This document shows positions 22,885 to 31,349 of a stretch of DNA of 64,000 nt, in pieces. This stretch comes from Kiritimatiellia bacterium. GTDB lineage: Bacteria > Verrucomicrobiota > Kiritimatiellia > UBA8416 > YA12-FULL-48-11. The translations under genes and the position numbers were made by a program. The stretch is taken from assembly GCA_028716365.1 (NCBI GenBank), contig JAQUPZ010000001.1, positions 372,001-436,000 on the forward strand, given 5' to 3'. Numbering within the stretch: position 1 is the stretch's first letter; every line of letters begins with the position of its first letter. The notes under the pieces were generated by a model. It saw nothing but the letters and a program-made list of their open reading frames with translations, made no database searches and had not been told where the DNA came from.

Positions 22885-24387
22885 ATGGATCTTTCATCTC
22901 AACACACAGCGAGTGAACAGTCCACCAATGGTGAACTATACAGGCATGTCCTAGCACTGAACCCCAGTCCTTTTACTTCAACCGCATGGATGGGTGCATT
23001 CCCGCCTACCGGACTCGAGTATATTGCCGCAAGCATCAAGAACCTCGTCGGAAAAGTCACGCTTATCGATATGAGGTTCGAAGTCGAGTATTGCGACTTG
23101 AACAAGTTGAATGATTTTATCAGGAATGAAATCGACTTGTTGTGCATCAGTATTGTATGGCGTTCGGGATTTAATGAAATCTGTGACTTTGTAAACAAGT
23201 TGCCTCAAGGCATTACAACGGTGGTAGGTGGACACAAAGCCACTGAAGAGGTCGATAATATTTTTGTGCGATGTCCAAACGTTAATCTCATTGTCAGAGG
23301 CGAGGGGGAGGAAATCATTCGGCAGGTTGTTACCGGCGTGCCTTATGCGGAAATAGCCGGGCTTTCATACCGTGAGAATGGGAAGATCATTCATAACAAG
23401 AATGCAACCTTGCCCAGCATTGAAAAATTGCCTTTCCCGGACAGATCTCTGCGCCGGTGCGAGTATGAATGGCTGCAGAACGGTGTCAAATTGATGCCTC
23501 ACACCTTCGACACGATACTTACGTCGAGAGGATGTCCATTTAAATGCAAGTTCTGTACTTTCAGCCTGAATCCGCTCGGGCAGAAGCGAGAGTACACTGA
23601 ACGTCCACTCGAATCTGTTATTGAAGAACTGAAAACTGTAACCGCAGACCTGATCATGATTGCCGATGACAACTTTTTCACGAACCCCAAAAGAGCTGAG
23701 AAGCTGTGCGATATGATCATTGAAAGTGGGATAAAAAAGATATTCGTGGTTCAGACAAGGATTGATGTTTCCAAGCACCCTTCCTTGCTGGACAAGGCGG
23801 CTCGTGCTGGTATCCGGATTTTGTTGCTTGGTATCGAGTCACCCCATGACTGGATTCTCAAACTGATCGACAAGGGCTTTAACCAGCAGCAGATCAGGGA
23901 GGCTATTCAGGTGCTTCGTAAGTATCCTTTTTATCTCCACGCCTATTTTATTTACGGAAACATCGGAGAAACCGAAGAGGAGATGGTTTATATCGGGCGC
24001 TTCGCCAAGGAGATTGGGCTGGATTCAATCAGCTTCCAGAAGCTCAGGATAGAGAAGTTCTCTCCATTGAAGGAGATCGTGGAAAATACTCCGGGGTACC
24101 ATTACGATGAAGTTGGTGGACCGGTATACTCTGACAAATTTGACTTGGCTGCGCTTAAAAAAATCAGGAACAGAATAAGGTCTGAATTCTACGACTTTGC
24201 TCAATTAATGTGGATCATTCGAAAGTTTATGTCGCTTGGTCTTCTGAGTAAGACCGATGTCATGCGACTCTTATTCAATGTTCCCAGATTACTCTTCGTT
24301 ATAGTGAGAAGGGGAATTAAAAATAAAGCCTCCAGACTGGCAGGAAAAACTGCAAAACTGACGAAACTAAACAGCTCCAATGCTTAA
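22885..24387 (+). CDS. B12-binding radical SAM protein
   Basis: 500 residues. The N-terminal cobalamin-binding-like Rossmann part (about 25-150: GLEYIAASIK, VVGGHKATEE, VRGEGEE) is followed by a radical SAM TIM-barrel with the 4Fe-4S motif RGCPFKCKFCTF (C-x3-C-x2-C) and the ESP motif GIESPHDWIL. About 100 C-terminal residues are hydrophobic and basic (LLFNVPRLLFVIVRRGIKNK) and may contact the membrane. The layout is that of BchE/HpnJ-type enzymes that modify lipids, pigments or natural products; the substrate cannot be told. Codon use looks more GC-rich than the flanks. No neighbouring biosynthesis genes are present. Confidence 0.9.
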   Translation: MDLSSQHTASEQSTNGELYRHVLALNPSPFTSTAWMGAFPPTGLEYIAASIKNLVGKVTLIDMRFEVEYCDLNKLNDFIRNEIDLLCISIVWRSGFNEICDFVNKLPQGITTVVGGHKATEEVDNIFVRCPNVNLIVRGEGEEIIRQVVTGVPYAEIAGLSYRENGKIIHNKNATLPSIEKLPFPDRSLRRCEYEWLQNGVKLMPHTFDTILTSRGCPFKCKFCTFSLNPLGQKREYTERPLESVIEELKTVTADLIMIADDNFFTNPKRAEKLCDMIIESGIKKIFVVQTRIDVSKHPSLLDKAARAGIRILLLGIESPHDWILKLIDKGFNQQQIREAIQVLRKYPFYLHAYFIYGNIGETEEEMVYIGRFAKEIGLDSISFQKLRIEKFSPLKEIVENTPGYHYDEVGGPVYSDKFDLAALKKIRNRIRSEFYDFAQLMWIIRKFMSLGLLSKTDVMRLLFNVPRLLFVIVRRGIKNKASRLAGKTAKLTKLNSSNA

Positions 24388-24500
24388 AGAATTTATTCGG
24401 TTTATTCCGCCTTCTTTAATAGGTCTACTCCAAAAAGGTAATATCTCCTTCTTTCCATCAATCCCTCAATAACTTCCTTAACTCTCATTGCCCCCTTGAG

Positions 24501-25037
24501 ATATACCGTTACTGCCAACGACAAGATTGGAAAATTCATAAAGTTTACGAAGACAAGGCAGTATCAGGAGCAAAAGGAGATAGACCTGCCCTGAATAAAA
24601 TGCTTCAGGATTCCCGTAATGGTTCAGCGGGTGATTTAATTGCCGTTTACAAAATAGATAGGCTGGCAAGAAGCGTAGCCGACCTCCTGAGAATACTGAC
24701 TGAACTCAAGAATTCTAATGTTGGGTTTGTTTCCGTCAGTCAGGGCATAGATACGAGTACCAGTTATGGCAAAATGGTGCTGACATTTCTAGGAGCGGTT
24801 GCCGAATTCGAACGGGAAACAATTGTAGAACGAGTCCGAAGCGGTTTGGACAGGGCTAAGGCGAATGGTGTCAGGCTGGGTAGACCAAAGACCGCATTTG
24901 ATATCGGGAAGGCTCTGAAACTCAAACAACAGGGTCAAACATGGAGTGAACTGTCCAAGGCTCTCAACATATCCAGGGCGACCATCAGAAGAGTTATTAC
25001 CCCCATGCTCAAAAACCCCCATTCTTTGAAAGCGTGA
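24501..25037 (+). pseudogene. 5'-truncated serine recombinase (resolvase)
   Basis: In frame from before 24501: QDWKIHKVYEDKAVSGAKGD, RPALNKMLQDS, then AVYKIDRLARSVADLL, FVSVSQGIDTSTSYGKM, and the C-terminal RLGRPK linker and helix-turn-helix (WSELSKALNISRATIRRVI). The N-terminal 45-50 residues that carry the catalytic serine and the Y-x-R-V-S motif are missing; the frame runs instead into the repeat-like words ATTGCCCCCTTGAG. The first in-frame ATG is at 24600, already inside the catalytic domain. Not active as a recombinase; the DNA-binding tail could still bind. Confidence 0.8.
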
Positions 25038-25293
25038 TTCATTGGGGTTTTCAGGGTAAAATGAGGCAAGAATTCAGGTGGAAACAATCTTTAGTATTTG
25101 AGCACCCTTGAATTCAGCATGACCGGGCAAGTTAACGTTCATAATTATAATTTAATATAATTATATCCCACCCTCATCAACCTACCTTTTTGCCATTTTA
25201 ATCAATTCTACGCATTTTATTATTAATCGTAGAGAGTTCTGAACGCTTGAATAGAACTTAATAATCACTAATATGTCGGCAGTTAAGGGATAT

Positions 25294-25998
25294 ATGAGCG
25301 ACCTATTATTCAAATGCCCCAGTTGTTCAAAAAACCTTTACGTTGATGTTACTGATATTGGTAGCACTTTAAGCTGTCCAACCTGTAACATTAAAGTAAC
25401 CATCCCTGAACCTGATTTTGGTTTTGCCTGTCCCCAATGTAATGCCGAGTTATGTGCCCCAAGTTCAATGTCATCAGTAGAGTTTAACTGCCCATCTTGT
25501 AAAACCACTTTTGTAATTCCTGCTGTAAAGAAAACACCTGCGTCTAAACCCAAATCATTTAAATGTCCTAGTTGTGGTGCGGTGATTCTTGATGGAATGA
25601 ATATTTGCGGGAATTGTTTGTATGATAAAAAATCAGGTAAGAAGATAGGGGATTTGGAATCTCCTCCCGTAGCAGACAAGAAGAAAGGGAACGCTATCGA
25701 AACTCTGATGCTAACTTGGAGAGATAAAGGGGGGATATCTGCAATGGGTATGGTAGACGAAAGATGTAAGGGAACGGAACATATTAGCAAAATTCACATC
25801 AAAGGGTTCTCTAGTCCTTTATATACTGGAAGCAACCGATTAATGATGAAAGCAACCGGCACACTCGTTGATACAGAGGATTATTCCACTGTAGTTTCCG
25901 TATCCAATGATGCCCCTAATATGCCTGATGGAGAAATAACTCTTTCGGCTTCAGTTGCCAAGGACAGCGGGAAAGTAATCCTCATTAAGTTCGAATAA
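25294..25998 (+). CDS. Multi-zinc-ribbon protein with C-terminal beta domain
   Basis: About 234 residues. Three or more zinc ribbons: CPSCSKNL...CPTCNIK, CPQCNAEL...CPSCKTTF, and CPSCGAV...CGNC (up to about residue 115). A linker with K/P follows, then about 90 residues with beta-strand patterns (HISKIHIKGFSSPLY, MKATGTLVDTEDYSTVVSVS) not recognised. Two starts are possible; the ATG at 25294 (MSDLLFKCPSC) has AGGG just upstream and begins right at the first ribbon. Role unknown. Confidence 0.6.
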   Translation: MSDLLFKCPSCSKNLYVDVTDIGSTLSCPTCNIKVTIPEPDFGFACPQCNAELCAPSSMSSVEFNCPSCKTTFVIPAVKKTPASKPKSFKCPSCGAVILDGMNICGNCLYDKKSGKKIGDLESPPVADKKKGNAIETLMLTWRDKGGISAMGMVDERCKGTEHISKIHIKGFSSPLYTGSNRLMMKATGTLVDTEDYSTVVSVSNDAPNMPDGEITLSASVAKDSGKVILIKFE

Positions 25999-26026
25999 AA
26001 CATTCTCGCTCTTTTCTCTTCCCTCA

Positions 26027-26152
26027 TTACTGTGCCGATATAGAAAATGGCTGAGGCATGTTTTTCTTGTCCCTCTTTGCCTGCCGTTTTTCTTGCAATG
26101 TTTTCTTAGGCAACTTCTTCAGTTCTCGTTTCGTCTCGTGGAATTTGGACAT
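26027..26152 (-). CDS. Small basic protein, 41 aa
   Basis: Start chosen at the ATG preceded by GAGGAGGTAAGCCAC, a near-perfect ribosome site; a longer frame adds a hydrophobic segment but has no such signal. The product starts MSKFHETKRELKKLPKKTLQ and continues EKRQAKRDKKNM. Similar Lys-rich small proteins with a K-x-L-K-E-K-R core are seen in other bacteria without assigned function. It could bind nucleic acid or the ribosome. Confidence 0.6.
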   Translation of the reverse strand: MSKFHETKRELKKLPKKTLQEKRQAKRDKKNMPQPFSISAQ

Positions 26153-26303
26153 GTGGCTTACCTCCTCTTGAATATAATCATGATAATAACGGCTGATTCC
26201 AAAGTAATGCAACACCATAGTCGCTGATAGAGATGCAATTGCTATGGCGAAATAGCATTGTTCCATTCTTTCCCTGCCTCTCAAATTCTGCTATTCTTTT
26301 CTC

Positions 26304-26681
26304 ATGGGCTCAATACTCCAAGCCAAATGTAGTTGCGGGTTTAGTTCCAAAGATATGCATGTTGGTTGTGGAGAGTTGGCTACTGATGGTTATGTTCCTG
26401 TTGCTTGCCCGATTTGCAGGAAGATGTGGGTAAAAAACATGAGCAAAAAAATCCATCCCTGTCATATATGTGGTGCAAAATTGTTGTTCTATGATAATCC
26501 TGCAAAATATCTTCCACCTGATGAGTTAAACAAATTGGATACTACGACTTGGGATGTTGCTTATCCTAGTAGTAAAAGTAGTCAGACCCTTGGGAATATT
26601 AAGTCTTTTAGAATGAAATATAGATGTCCAAGTTGTGGAAAAATAGAGATGGAATTTGAAATGCATGGGTTGTGGGATTGA
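26304..26681 (+). CDS. Zinc-ribbon protein, 125 aa
   Basis: Four Cys pairs: CSCG near the start, CPIC, CHICG, and CPSCG near the end (YRCPSCGKIEMEFEMHG). The spacing suggests two zinc sites made from split ribbons. No enzyme motif. Not recognised as a named family. Confidence 0.55.
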   Translation: MGSILQAKCSCGFSSKDMHVGCGELATDGYVPVACPICRKMWVKNMSKKIHPCHICGAKLLFYDNPAKYLPPDELNKLDTTTWDVAYPSSKSSQTLGNIKSFRMKYRCPSCGKIEMEFEMHGLWD

Positions 26682-27011
26682 ATACCCTTAAGCATTTACC
26701 CTTAACCCGCCTATAAGGTTTCTTCGTAATATTTGTATCAGGTATTTACTTACATCCGCTGTCATGTTTCTACTTATAAGCCTTGTAATGGTTTGTATTA
26801 AGGGTGCTGTCAGGTTTTGCACTACATAACAATTAATAGGCAATGAGACGGCGAATTTACACAATTGTGGATTTTAATACCTGAAAAATACTAACGATGG
26901 ACATTGGTTCGTTTCAGATGCGGGAATAGTCGGAAATAATCCATCCTTGTTTCTGTCCTAATGTAGGCGGTTATATTCATCGCCCACTTCACCCCGCTCT
27001 TGAATGCCGTT
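26682..27011. other. Intergenic stretch without a gene
   Basis: ACCCTTAA occurs twice in 26688-26711 and the dispersed word AATCCATCCTTGTTTC is at 26938-26953. From 26960 it becomes repeat-tract-like (GTAGGCGGTTATATTCATCG). No gene seen. Confidence 0.45.
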
Positions 27012-27182
27012 CTACTTGCAGAAGCAGACAGTACAAGCGATGACTACAATTATAATTAATATCATCAGGCATCCATAACCAATTTGAGCTGTCGTGAGCT
27101 GTTTCTTGATAACAACTCCGCAATATGGACACTTATCTGCCTTAGTTGAAATCTCTTTCCCGCACTCCTTGCAGATCGTCAT
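27012..27182 (-). CDS. Small zinc-ribbon membrane protein, 56 aa
   Basis: Reads MTICKECGKEISTKADKCPY, CG, a short linker, then one transmembrane helix (CLMILIIIVVIACTVCFCK). The C-x2-C ... C-x2-C ribbon followed by a single helix is a common small envelope-protein design, ribbon in the cytoplasm. An AGGAGG stretch lies about 11 bases upstream. Confidence 0.7.
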   Translation of the reverse strand: MTICKECGKEISTKADKCPYCGVVIKKQLTTAQIGYGCLMILIIIVVIACTVCFCK

Positions 27183-27207
27183 GCTTATTCTGACCTCCTC
27201 TTTTTGG

Positions 27208-27501
27208 TCATACTGTCATGCCGTTCTTTCTTTTCTTCTCAGATAACAAATCTGCTGAAGTAATTTGGATATCCGTGGGTAGTTTCTCAAGGGAATTGCT
27301 CTTATCCGCTTCTTTGTGAATTCTTTTCGTTATAACTTCATTGTGGATTATACCTGCGGGCAAAATATTTAAAAAACCAACTCTTACCGTTGTAGTAGAG
27401 CACCCATCCGAAACCACCACTTTAAATACTTTGCTGGTATATATATCATCCTGTCCCCGGTCTATCGCTACTTCTGTTATCTTTTTAATTTCAAGTTTCA
27501 C
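27208..27501 (-). CDS. Hypothetical protein, 97 aa
   Basis: Not recognised. Strand-rich N-terminal half (LEIKKITEVAIDRGQDDIYT, FKVVVSDGCSTTTVRVGFL) and a charged tail. It lies 10 bases downstream of the next gene upstream, probably co-transcribed. Confidence 0.5.
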   Translation of the reverse strand: MKLEIKKITEVAIDRGQDDIYTSKVFKVVVSDGCSTTTVRVGFLNILPAGIIHNEVITKRIHKEADKSNSLEKLPTDIQITSADLLSEKKRKNGMTV

Positions 27502-27511
27502 AATTTCTTCT

Positions 27512-27925
27512 TCAACAAACCTTCAACTTGCCCCATATTTTAATACGTTCACATTGTTCTTTTCTGTCCGTAGTCTTAGATAAATCAAGGGCATCCCAAT
27601 ATGTTTCGCAGTTGGTTTGTGCCTGAACACCCTGAGTGAAGTCTGTTTGAATCTTAGCCATTTCCTTTTCGATATTCTTTGCGGTAATTCCATTCTTATC
27701 CTGCACCAACCTTGAGACGCATACACCTTTTTGAAATGTCTTGATGATGTTTGTAATTGAAAATGTTCCGATGGTTCTATGGATGGCGACAAATGTTAAA
27801 ACGGTATGAGCATCGTGGGCTAATTCAAACAGTACTGGATTAGAGACAATAAGTTTATAAAAGCAGTCATCTTTATCCATTACAAAAGCGGGTTCAGTGA
27901 AATCAGCGATACGAGGCATGATCAT
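27512..27925 (-). CDS. Hypothetical protein, 137 aa
   Basis: Not recognised. Helical and hydrophobic in the first half (VLFELAHDAHTVLTFVAIHR), suggesting a small helix-turn-helix-like core (TFSITNIIKTFQKGVCVSRL), with a charged coil after. The start has two in-frame ATGs (MIM) and only weak ribosome-site evidence. Confidence 0.45.
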   Translation of the reverse strand: MIMPRIADFTEPAFVMDKDDCFYKLIVSNPVLFELAHDAHTVLTFVAIHRTIGTFSITNIIKTFQKGVCVSRLVQDKNGITAKNIEKEMAKIQTDFTQGVQAQTNCETYWDALDLSKTTDRKEQCERIKIWGKLKVC

Positions 27926-28412
27926 CTGAGTAGTGTTGAGCCGTGATATGGGGAAAGCAAGGTATTCAGTCTAATATAACTTTAATTACCTTCAAAACAG
28001 CTATTATCGCCAATTACCTGCCTATTATTCCTTGTTTGCCCTCAAAAACGCCACAGAATTGCTCACGTTGCTCTGTAAATGATTATAACTGGGTAATAGG
28101 GCGTTGGCTACCTTCCTTAATTCGACCTTCACAAAACTGACCCCATCCCGGCAGAAATATCGATGCAGTCCAGTAGTTCATGGCGTTAATTATCCTGTTT
28201 CTGCCGGGGCTTTACAATCTGAAATACATTAGTAGCAATGCCCTTGAGGATTTGTAAGGGATTTTCTTAATCCTCCTGTAATGATTTATCGGATGTTTGA
28301 TTCAGTAAGAAATAGGCGGTAAATAGTATACGTACAAACAGTAATTTGATAAGTTAACTTGTTGTTAACAGCGGTGGTCGAAATAGGCTGTTTTTTGGTC
28401 AGGAGATATTAA
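27926..28412. other. Gene-free stretch with a long inverted repeat
   Basis: 27960-28130 is repeat-tract-like (TATTATCGCCAATTACCTGCC). An 11 bp perfect inverted repeat CCCGGCAGAAA/TTTCTGCCGGG (28147-28157, 28198-28208) has a 40-base loop and no clear T-run on either side. Just before the next gene the double GTTAAC in AAGTTAACTTGTTGTTAACA (about 28352-28371) may be an operator. Confidence 0.5.
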
Positions 28413-29426
28413 ATGGCACGAATTTTGTCGGATAAGGAGATCCAGAAGCTCTTAGACAATGGCATGATCTCTAAAGGCGATTTGAAGCAGATAAGAGCGA
28501 ATTCCTATGTCTTTCGTCTTGGACAGGAAGTTCGTTTCTTTAGTACTAAAGAAAAGAAAACAGGCATTCTGGGTGATATTCTGGAAATTAACGCAGGTGA
28601 TTCCGCTTTAGTTCATAGTATTGAGATAGTGGATTTTTCTCAGGAAGTAATTGATAGACTTTACAAAGGATACCAATTATGTGCCCTTTTAACACCTAGT
28701 ACCACTCTTATAAGAGAAGGTCTGCAATTGCCTTCCACTAAAATCGATCCGGGCTATATGGGAACATTAAACTGGACTATACGAAATAGTGGTATTGAAC
28801 CCGTTCAGATGGAACTAGGCGAGCCAATTTTTAAGGCAACATTTTTTCTTTTAGTAGAGAAGGAAGAAATACCTCAGAACAAATATGGTTCTCGCTCTGA
28901 AAGGGATTTTTATCACGGAAAGACAGGATTAGTTGATTCGAAGAGAAGGTTGCCTGTTGATATAAATACCCGAAAGAAAATTTGTGTATCAAGCAAAGGA
29001 ACGGAGTTCGAAAGGCTTAAGCAGTCAGGTTTTCCTTATGATTTTATTGCTACCCAATTAAAACAAGTGGGTGATCAAATGGAGATAGTTACGGATGACT
29101 TTGCAAGAATAGATGATCACGTAAAAGAACAAAACAAGGATCTTACGCAAAAAATTAACGAAATCGAAGGACGTGTTCAAGGAATCATAGATAAGAAAAT
29201 GGATTCCGTCTTTGAGCGTATGGATAACATGGTTTTCAAGAAACTGGTAGGGGGCGGAGTAGCTATGGTATCTCTTTTGATGGGCTTAGGAGCTGGAGTA
29301 AAGTATTTGATAGACATAAAACAATCAAGTCTCATAACACCTATTGCTTCTGTGCTGGCAGTGGTAGGAGTCCTCTCTGTAGTGATCTATTCATGTATAG
29401 GAGGTAGAAGGAAACCTCCAATGTAA
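28413..29426 (+). CDS. dCTP-deaminase/dUTPase-like protein fused to a coiled coil and two membrane helices
   Basis: 337 residues. Residues 1-165 resemble dCTP deaminase (Dcd): an N-terminal DKEIQKLL helix, a PSTTLIREGL segment in the place of the family's RSSLARLG, and the core IDPGYMG (111-117) followed by NSG and LGEPI. In Dcd the residue five places after that core is the catalytic Glu; here the aligned position is T122 (GTLNWTIRN), so deamination is doubtful. Residues about 205-275 form a coiled coil (ATQLKQVGDQMEIVTDDFAR) and about 280-330 hold two membrane helices. dCTP deaminases are known phage-defence effectors; this one may sense or bind nucleotides at the membrane. Start has AGGAGATATTAA. 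It opens the defence island. Confidence 0.65.
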   Translation: MARILSDKEIQKLLDNGMISKGDLKQIRANSYVFRLGQEVRFFSTKEKKTGILGDILEINAGDSALVHSIEIVDFSQEVIDRLYKGYQLCALLTPSTTLIREGLQLPSTKIDPGYMGTLNWTIRNSGIEPVQMELGEPIFKATFFLLVEKEEIPQNKYGSRSERDFYHGKTGLVDSKRRLPVDINTRKKICVSSKGTEFERLKQSGFPYDFIATQLKQVGDQMEIVTDDFARIDDHVKEQNKDLTQKINEIEGRVQGIIDKKMDSVFERMDNMVFKKLVGGGVAMVSLLMGLGAGVKYLIDIKQSSLITPIASVLAVVGVLSVVIYSCIGGRRKPPM

Positions 29427-29481
29427 ATGTAATCTTAGTAATATTGTCAACTGTACTATTTGCCAAGATTTAAATTAAATG

Positions 29482-30624
29482 CTAGAGGCGTAATTTGTCG
29501 TTGGATATGCCACCACATTCTCCCATTAAATCATCTGATATTTTATTGTTGATAAAATTAAACTGATTGTTGTCCTTCAAGTCATAAGCATATTCTAATT
29601 CGATTATTCCGTGATCGCATTCAAAGGAAAGTTGATTTCTATCATTCCGGAACTGTCGTTCAAAAGTACCCATGATGTAAATCTTTACCAATGCTGTTTT
29701 TCCAATTTTTATCCGGTCGGCAAGGAATTTGGTTGCCTTGGAACATTTTGCTTGGATTATTTCTATGATATCAAAACAGGAAAGTTCCTTTTGCAGAGTA
29801 TTGTAGTATTGGCTAATGAATTCAAAGATTCCATCTCTATACACGATATTAACGTCTCTCGCAGTCCACCAGTTTGATTGGATTATTACCTTTTCGCTCT
29901 TGTCATTGTATACTTTTGCTAATCCCTCTTCCGTGGTTCGGTAAGGACCATAACACTGTATATCATTCAGAATAGTTTTCATTTCGATATCTGTTCTAAA
30001 GATGATTTCGCCGATCTGATGCTGGGGAGGAATAATTAGCACAGAATAGACATATTTATTAGGCATAATACCATTTTTCCATTCAGGAGAACCTAAAAAA
30101 TGTTTGTGGGTGATGGTTCTGGATAGCCGTTGAGATTTAGCTTCGGAAAGAAATTTAGCCTTTTCATAAAGTTTATCCAGTACATATCGATCTGTCACAG
30201 GGCTTGAAGCATCATTATTTCGCTGATAGATAACGCCATTATTACATATATAAGGAGTAGAAGAATCTTCGTAGATTCGAACTATTATAATGGAGTGAGT
30301 ATCAGAACATTTTACAGGAACAATTTCTATGGACGGGAAAGGATGAACATTTCCTTCTATTAAAGCCCGTAAACGTTCAAGAACATCCCCATTAAAAGGA
30401 ATACCGTCGAATCCTGTTGGTAATTTATCGGCATTCTCTTCAATTCCTATAAAGATATAACCGCCGTATGTATTGGCAAATGAGGCAACATGTTTCCAGA
30501 TGTCTTTGTTCATTTCCCGTTTATAATCTACAAAGAATCCTTCTCGTATTTCTTTGCCTGTTAATTCTGCTTTCAGGTCATCAAGGGTCAAATCTTTAAG
30601 TTGTTTGTCTTTAAATAAATCCAT
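29482..30624 (-). CDS. AlbA_2 (Schlafen-type) domain protein
   Basis: 380 residues. The AlbA_2 fold is at about 25-135: REGFFVDYKREMNKDIWKHV, ASFANTYGGYIFIGIEENAD, then VKCSDTHSIIIVRI and GVIYQRNND. E/D-x-K in the first strand and FANT-GG are the family marks. The C-terminal 200 residues are not recognised. AlbA_2 proteins bind nucleic acid and several are tied to defence systems or RNA cleavage. It is the last gene of a run that goes back to hsdM, after a HEPN-like gene 36 bases upstream. A second AlbA_2 protein is at 34430-35623. Confidence 0.85.
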   Translation of the reverse strand: MDLFKDKQLKDLTLDDLKAELTGKEIREGFFVDYKREMNKDIWKHVASFANTYGGYIFIGIEENADKLPTGFDGIPFNGDVLERLRALIEGNVHPFPSIEIVPVKCSDTHSIIIVRIYEDSSTPYICNNGVIYQRNNDASSPVTDRYVLDKLYEKAKFLSEAKSQRLSRTITHKHFLGSPEWKNGIMPNKYVYSVLIIPPQHQIGEIIFRTDIEMKTILNDIQCYGPYRTTEEGLAKVYNDKSEKVIIQSNWWTARDVNIVYRDGIFEFISQYYNTLQKELSCFDIIEIIQAKCSKATKFLADRIKIGKTALVKIYIMGTFERQFRNDRNQLSFECDHGIIELEYAYDLKDNNQFNFINNKISDDLMGECGGISNDKLRL

Positions 30625-30660
30625 AAGAACCTATTCCAGAAAATGCCTATTCGGAACTAA

Positions 30661-31281
30661 TTATTGATTCCTGTAGTAACTTGCCATTTCGTTTCGTTCA
30701 TCTCGGTAAACTGATATTCCGGTACTTACGCCATCAAGAAACTCGGCAACTTCCCCAATACATTCGGCTAAATGACGAAGGTTGATGTATTTGATATCTG
30801 TTAATGAATCTTGTCCATCTTTCTTATGCCCATATCGAAAACCTTCACCTGTCGGATCAAGCTTCATAAATTCAGAGATAACATGGTCAGTTTTTCGCAT
30901 CTCCGGTGGATCTGCTGTCTTCCAAGTCTTTCGTATTAAGCTCTTTACTTCCTCCCATAAGGCATCAATTTTGTGGTGCTGTGGATATCCGGCTTCGTTT
31001 TTCAGTAGATCCCGCCCATCAGCTATAATCTGTTTGAGTAGTAGCTCAAGGTGGTGTCTGTAAAGAAACGCTATTGGATAAACCAGAAAGTCTTGTGACC
31101 GTCCAGTTTCGTTAACTTTGTTCACAAGAATGTCGGCAGCAAGTTTGTAGCCCTCAATGTAAGGTATCTGTTTATCCGACGTAAACGTTGGGATGCAAGC
31201 GTTGTTATGCCAGTCATCCGCACTGTCGAACAGCGGTGGTAGCGGTTTCTTGTTCTTATTTATTCTCGCTGTTTTCTTCAT
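30661..31281 (-). CDS. Hypothetical helical protein, possible HEPN-like
   Basis: 206 residues. The central helix AIAFLYRHHLELLLKQIIAD-type pattern (YRHHLELLLKQII) resembles the core helix of HEPN-like and related nucleic-acid-associated domains. A GHKKDG segment follows, but there is no clear R-x4-6-H motif, so ribonuclease activity is not supported. It follows hsdR by 68 bases on the same strand and may be an added component of that locus. Confidence 0.45.
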   Translation of the reverse strand: MKKTARINKNKKPLPPLFDSADDWHNNACIPTFTSDKQIPYIEGYKLAADILVNKVNETGRSQDFLVYPIAFLYRHHLELLLKQIIADGRDLLKNEAGYPQHHKIDALWEEVKSLIRKTWKTADPPEMRKTDHVISEFMKLDPTGEGFRYGHKKDGQDSLTDIKYINLRHLAECIGEVAEFLDGVSTGISVYRDERNEMASYYRNQ

Positions 31282-31349
31282 AAGTTAGCGTTTCTTGAGT
31301 TCCCCATAACTATGATAAGTTTAACACACCATCGAATCCAAAACCATTC

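Noticed and set aside
27943..28140. A 65-codon plus-strand frame
   Set aside because: Lies wholly in repeat-like sequence and has no translation signal.
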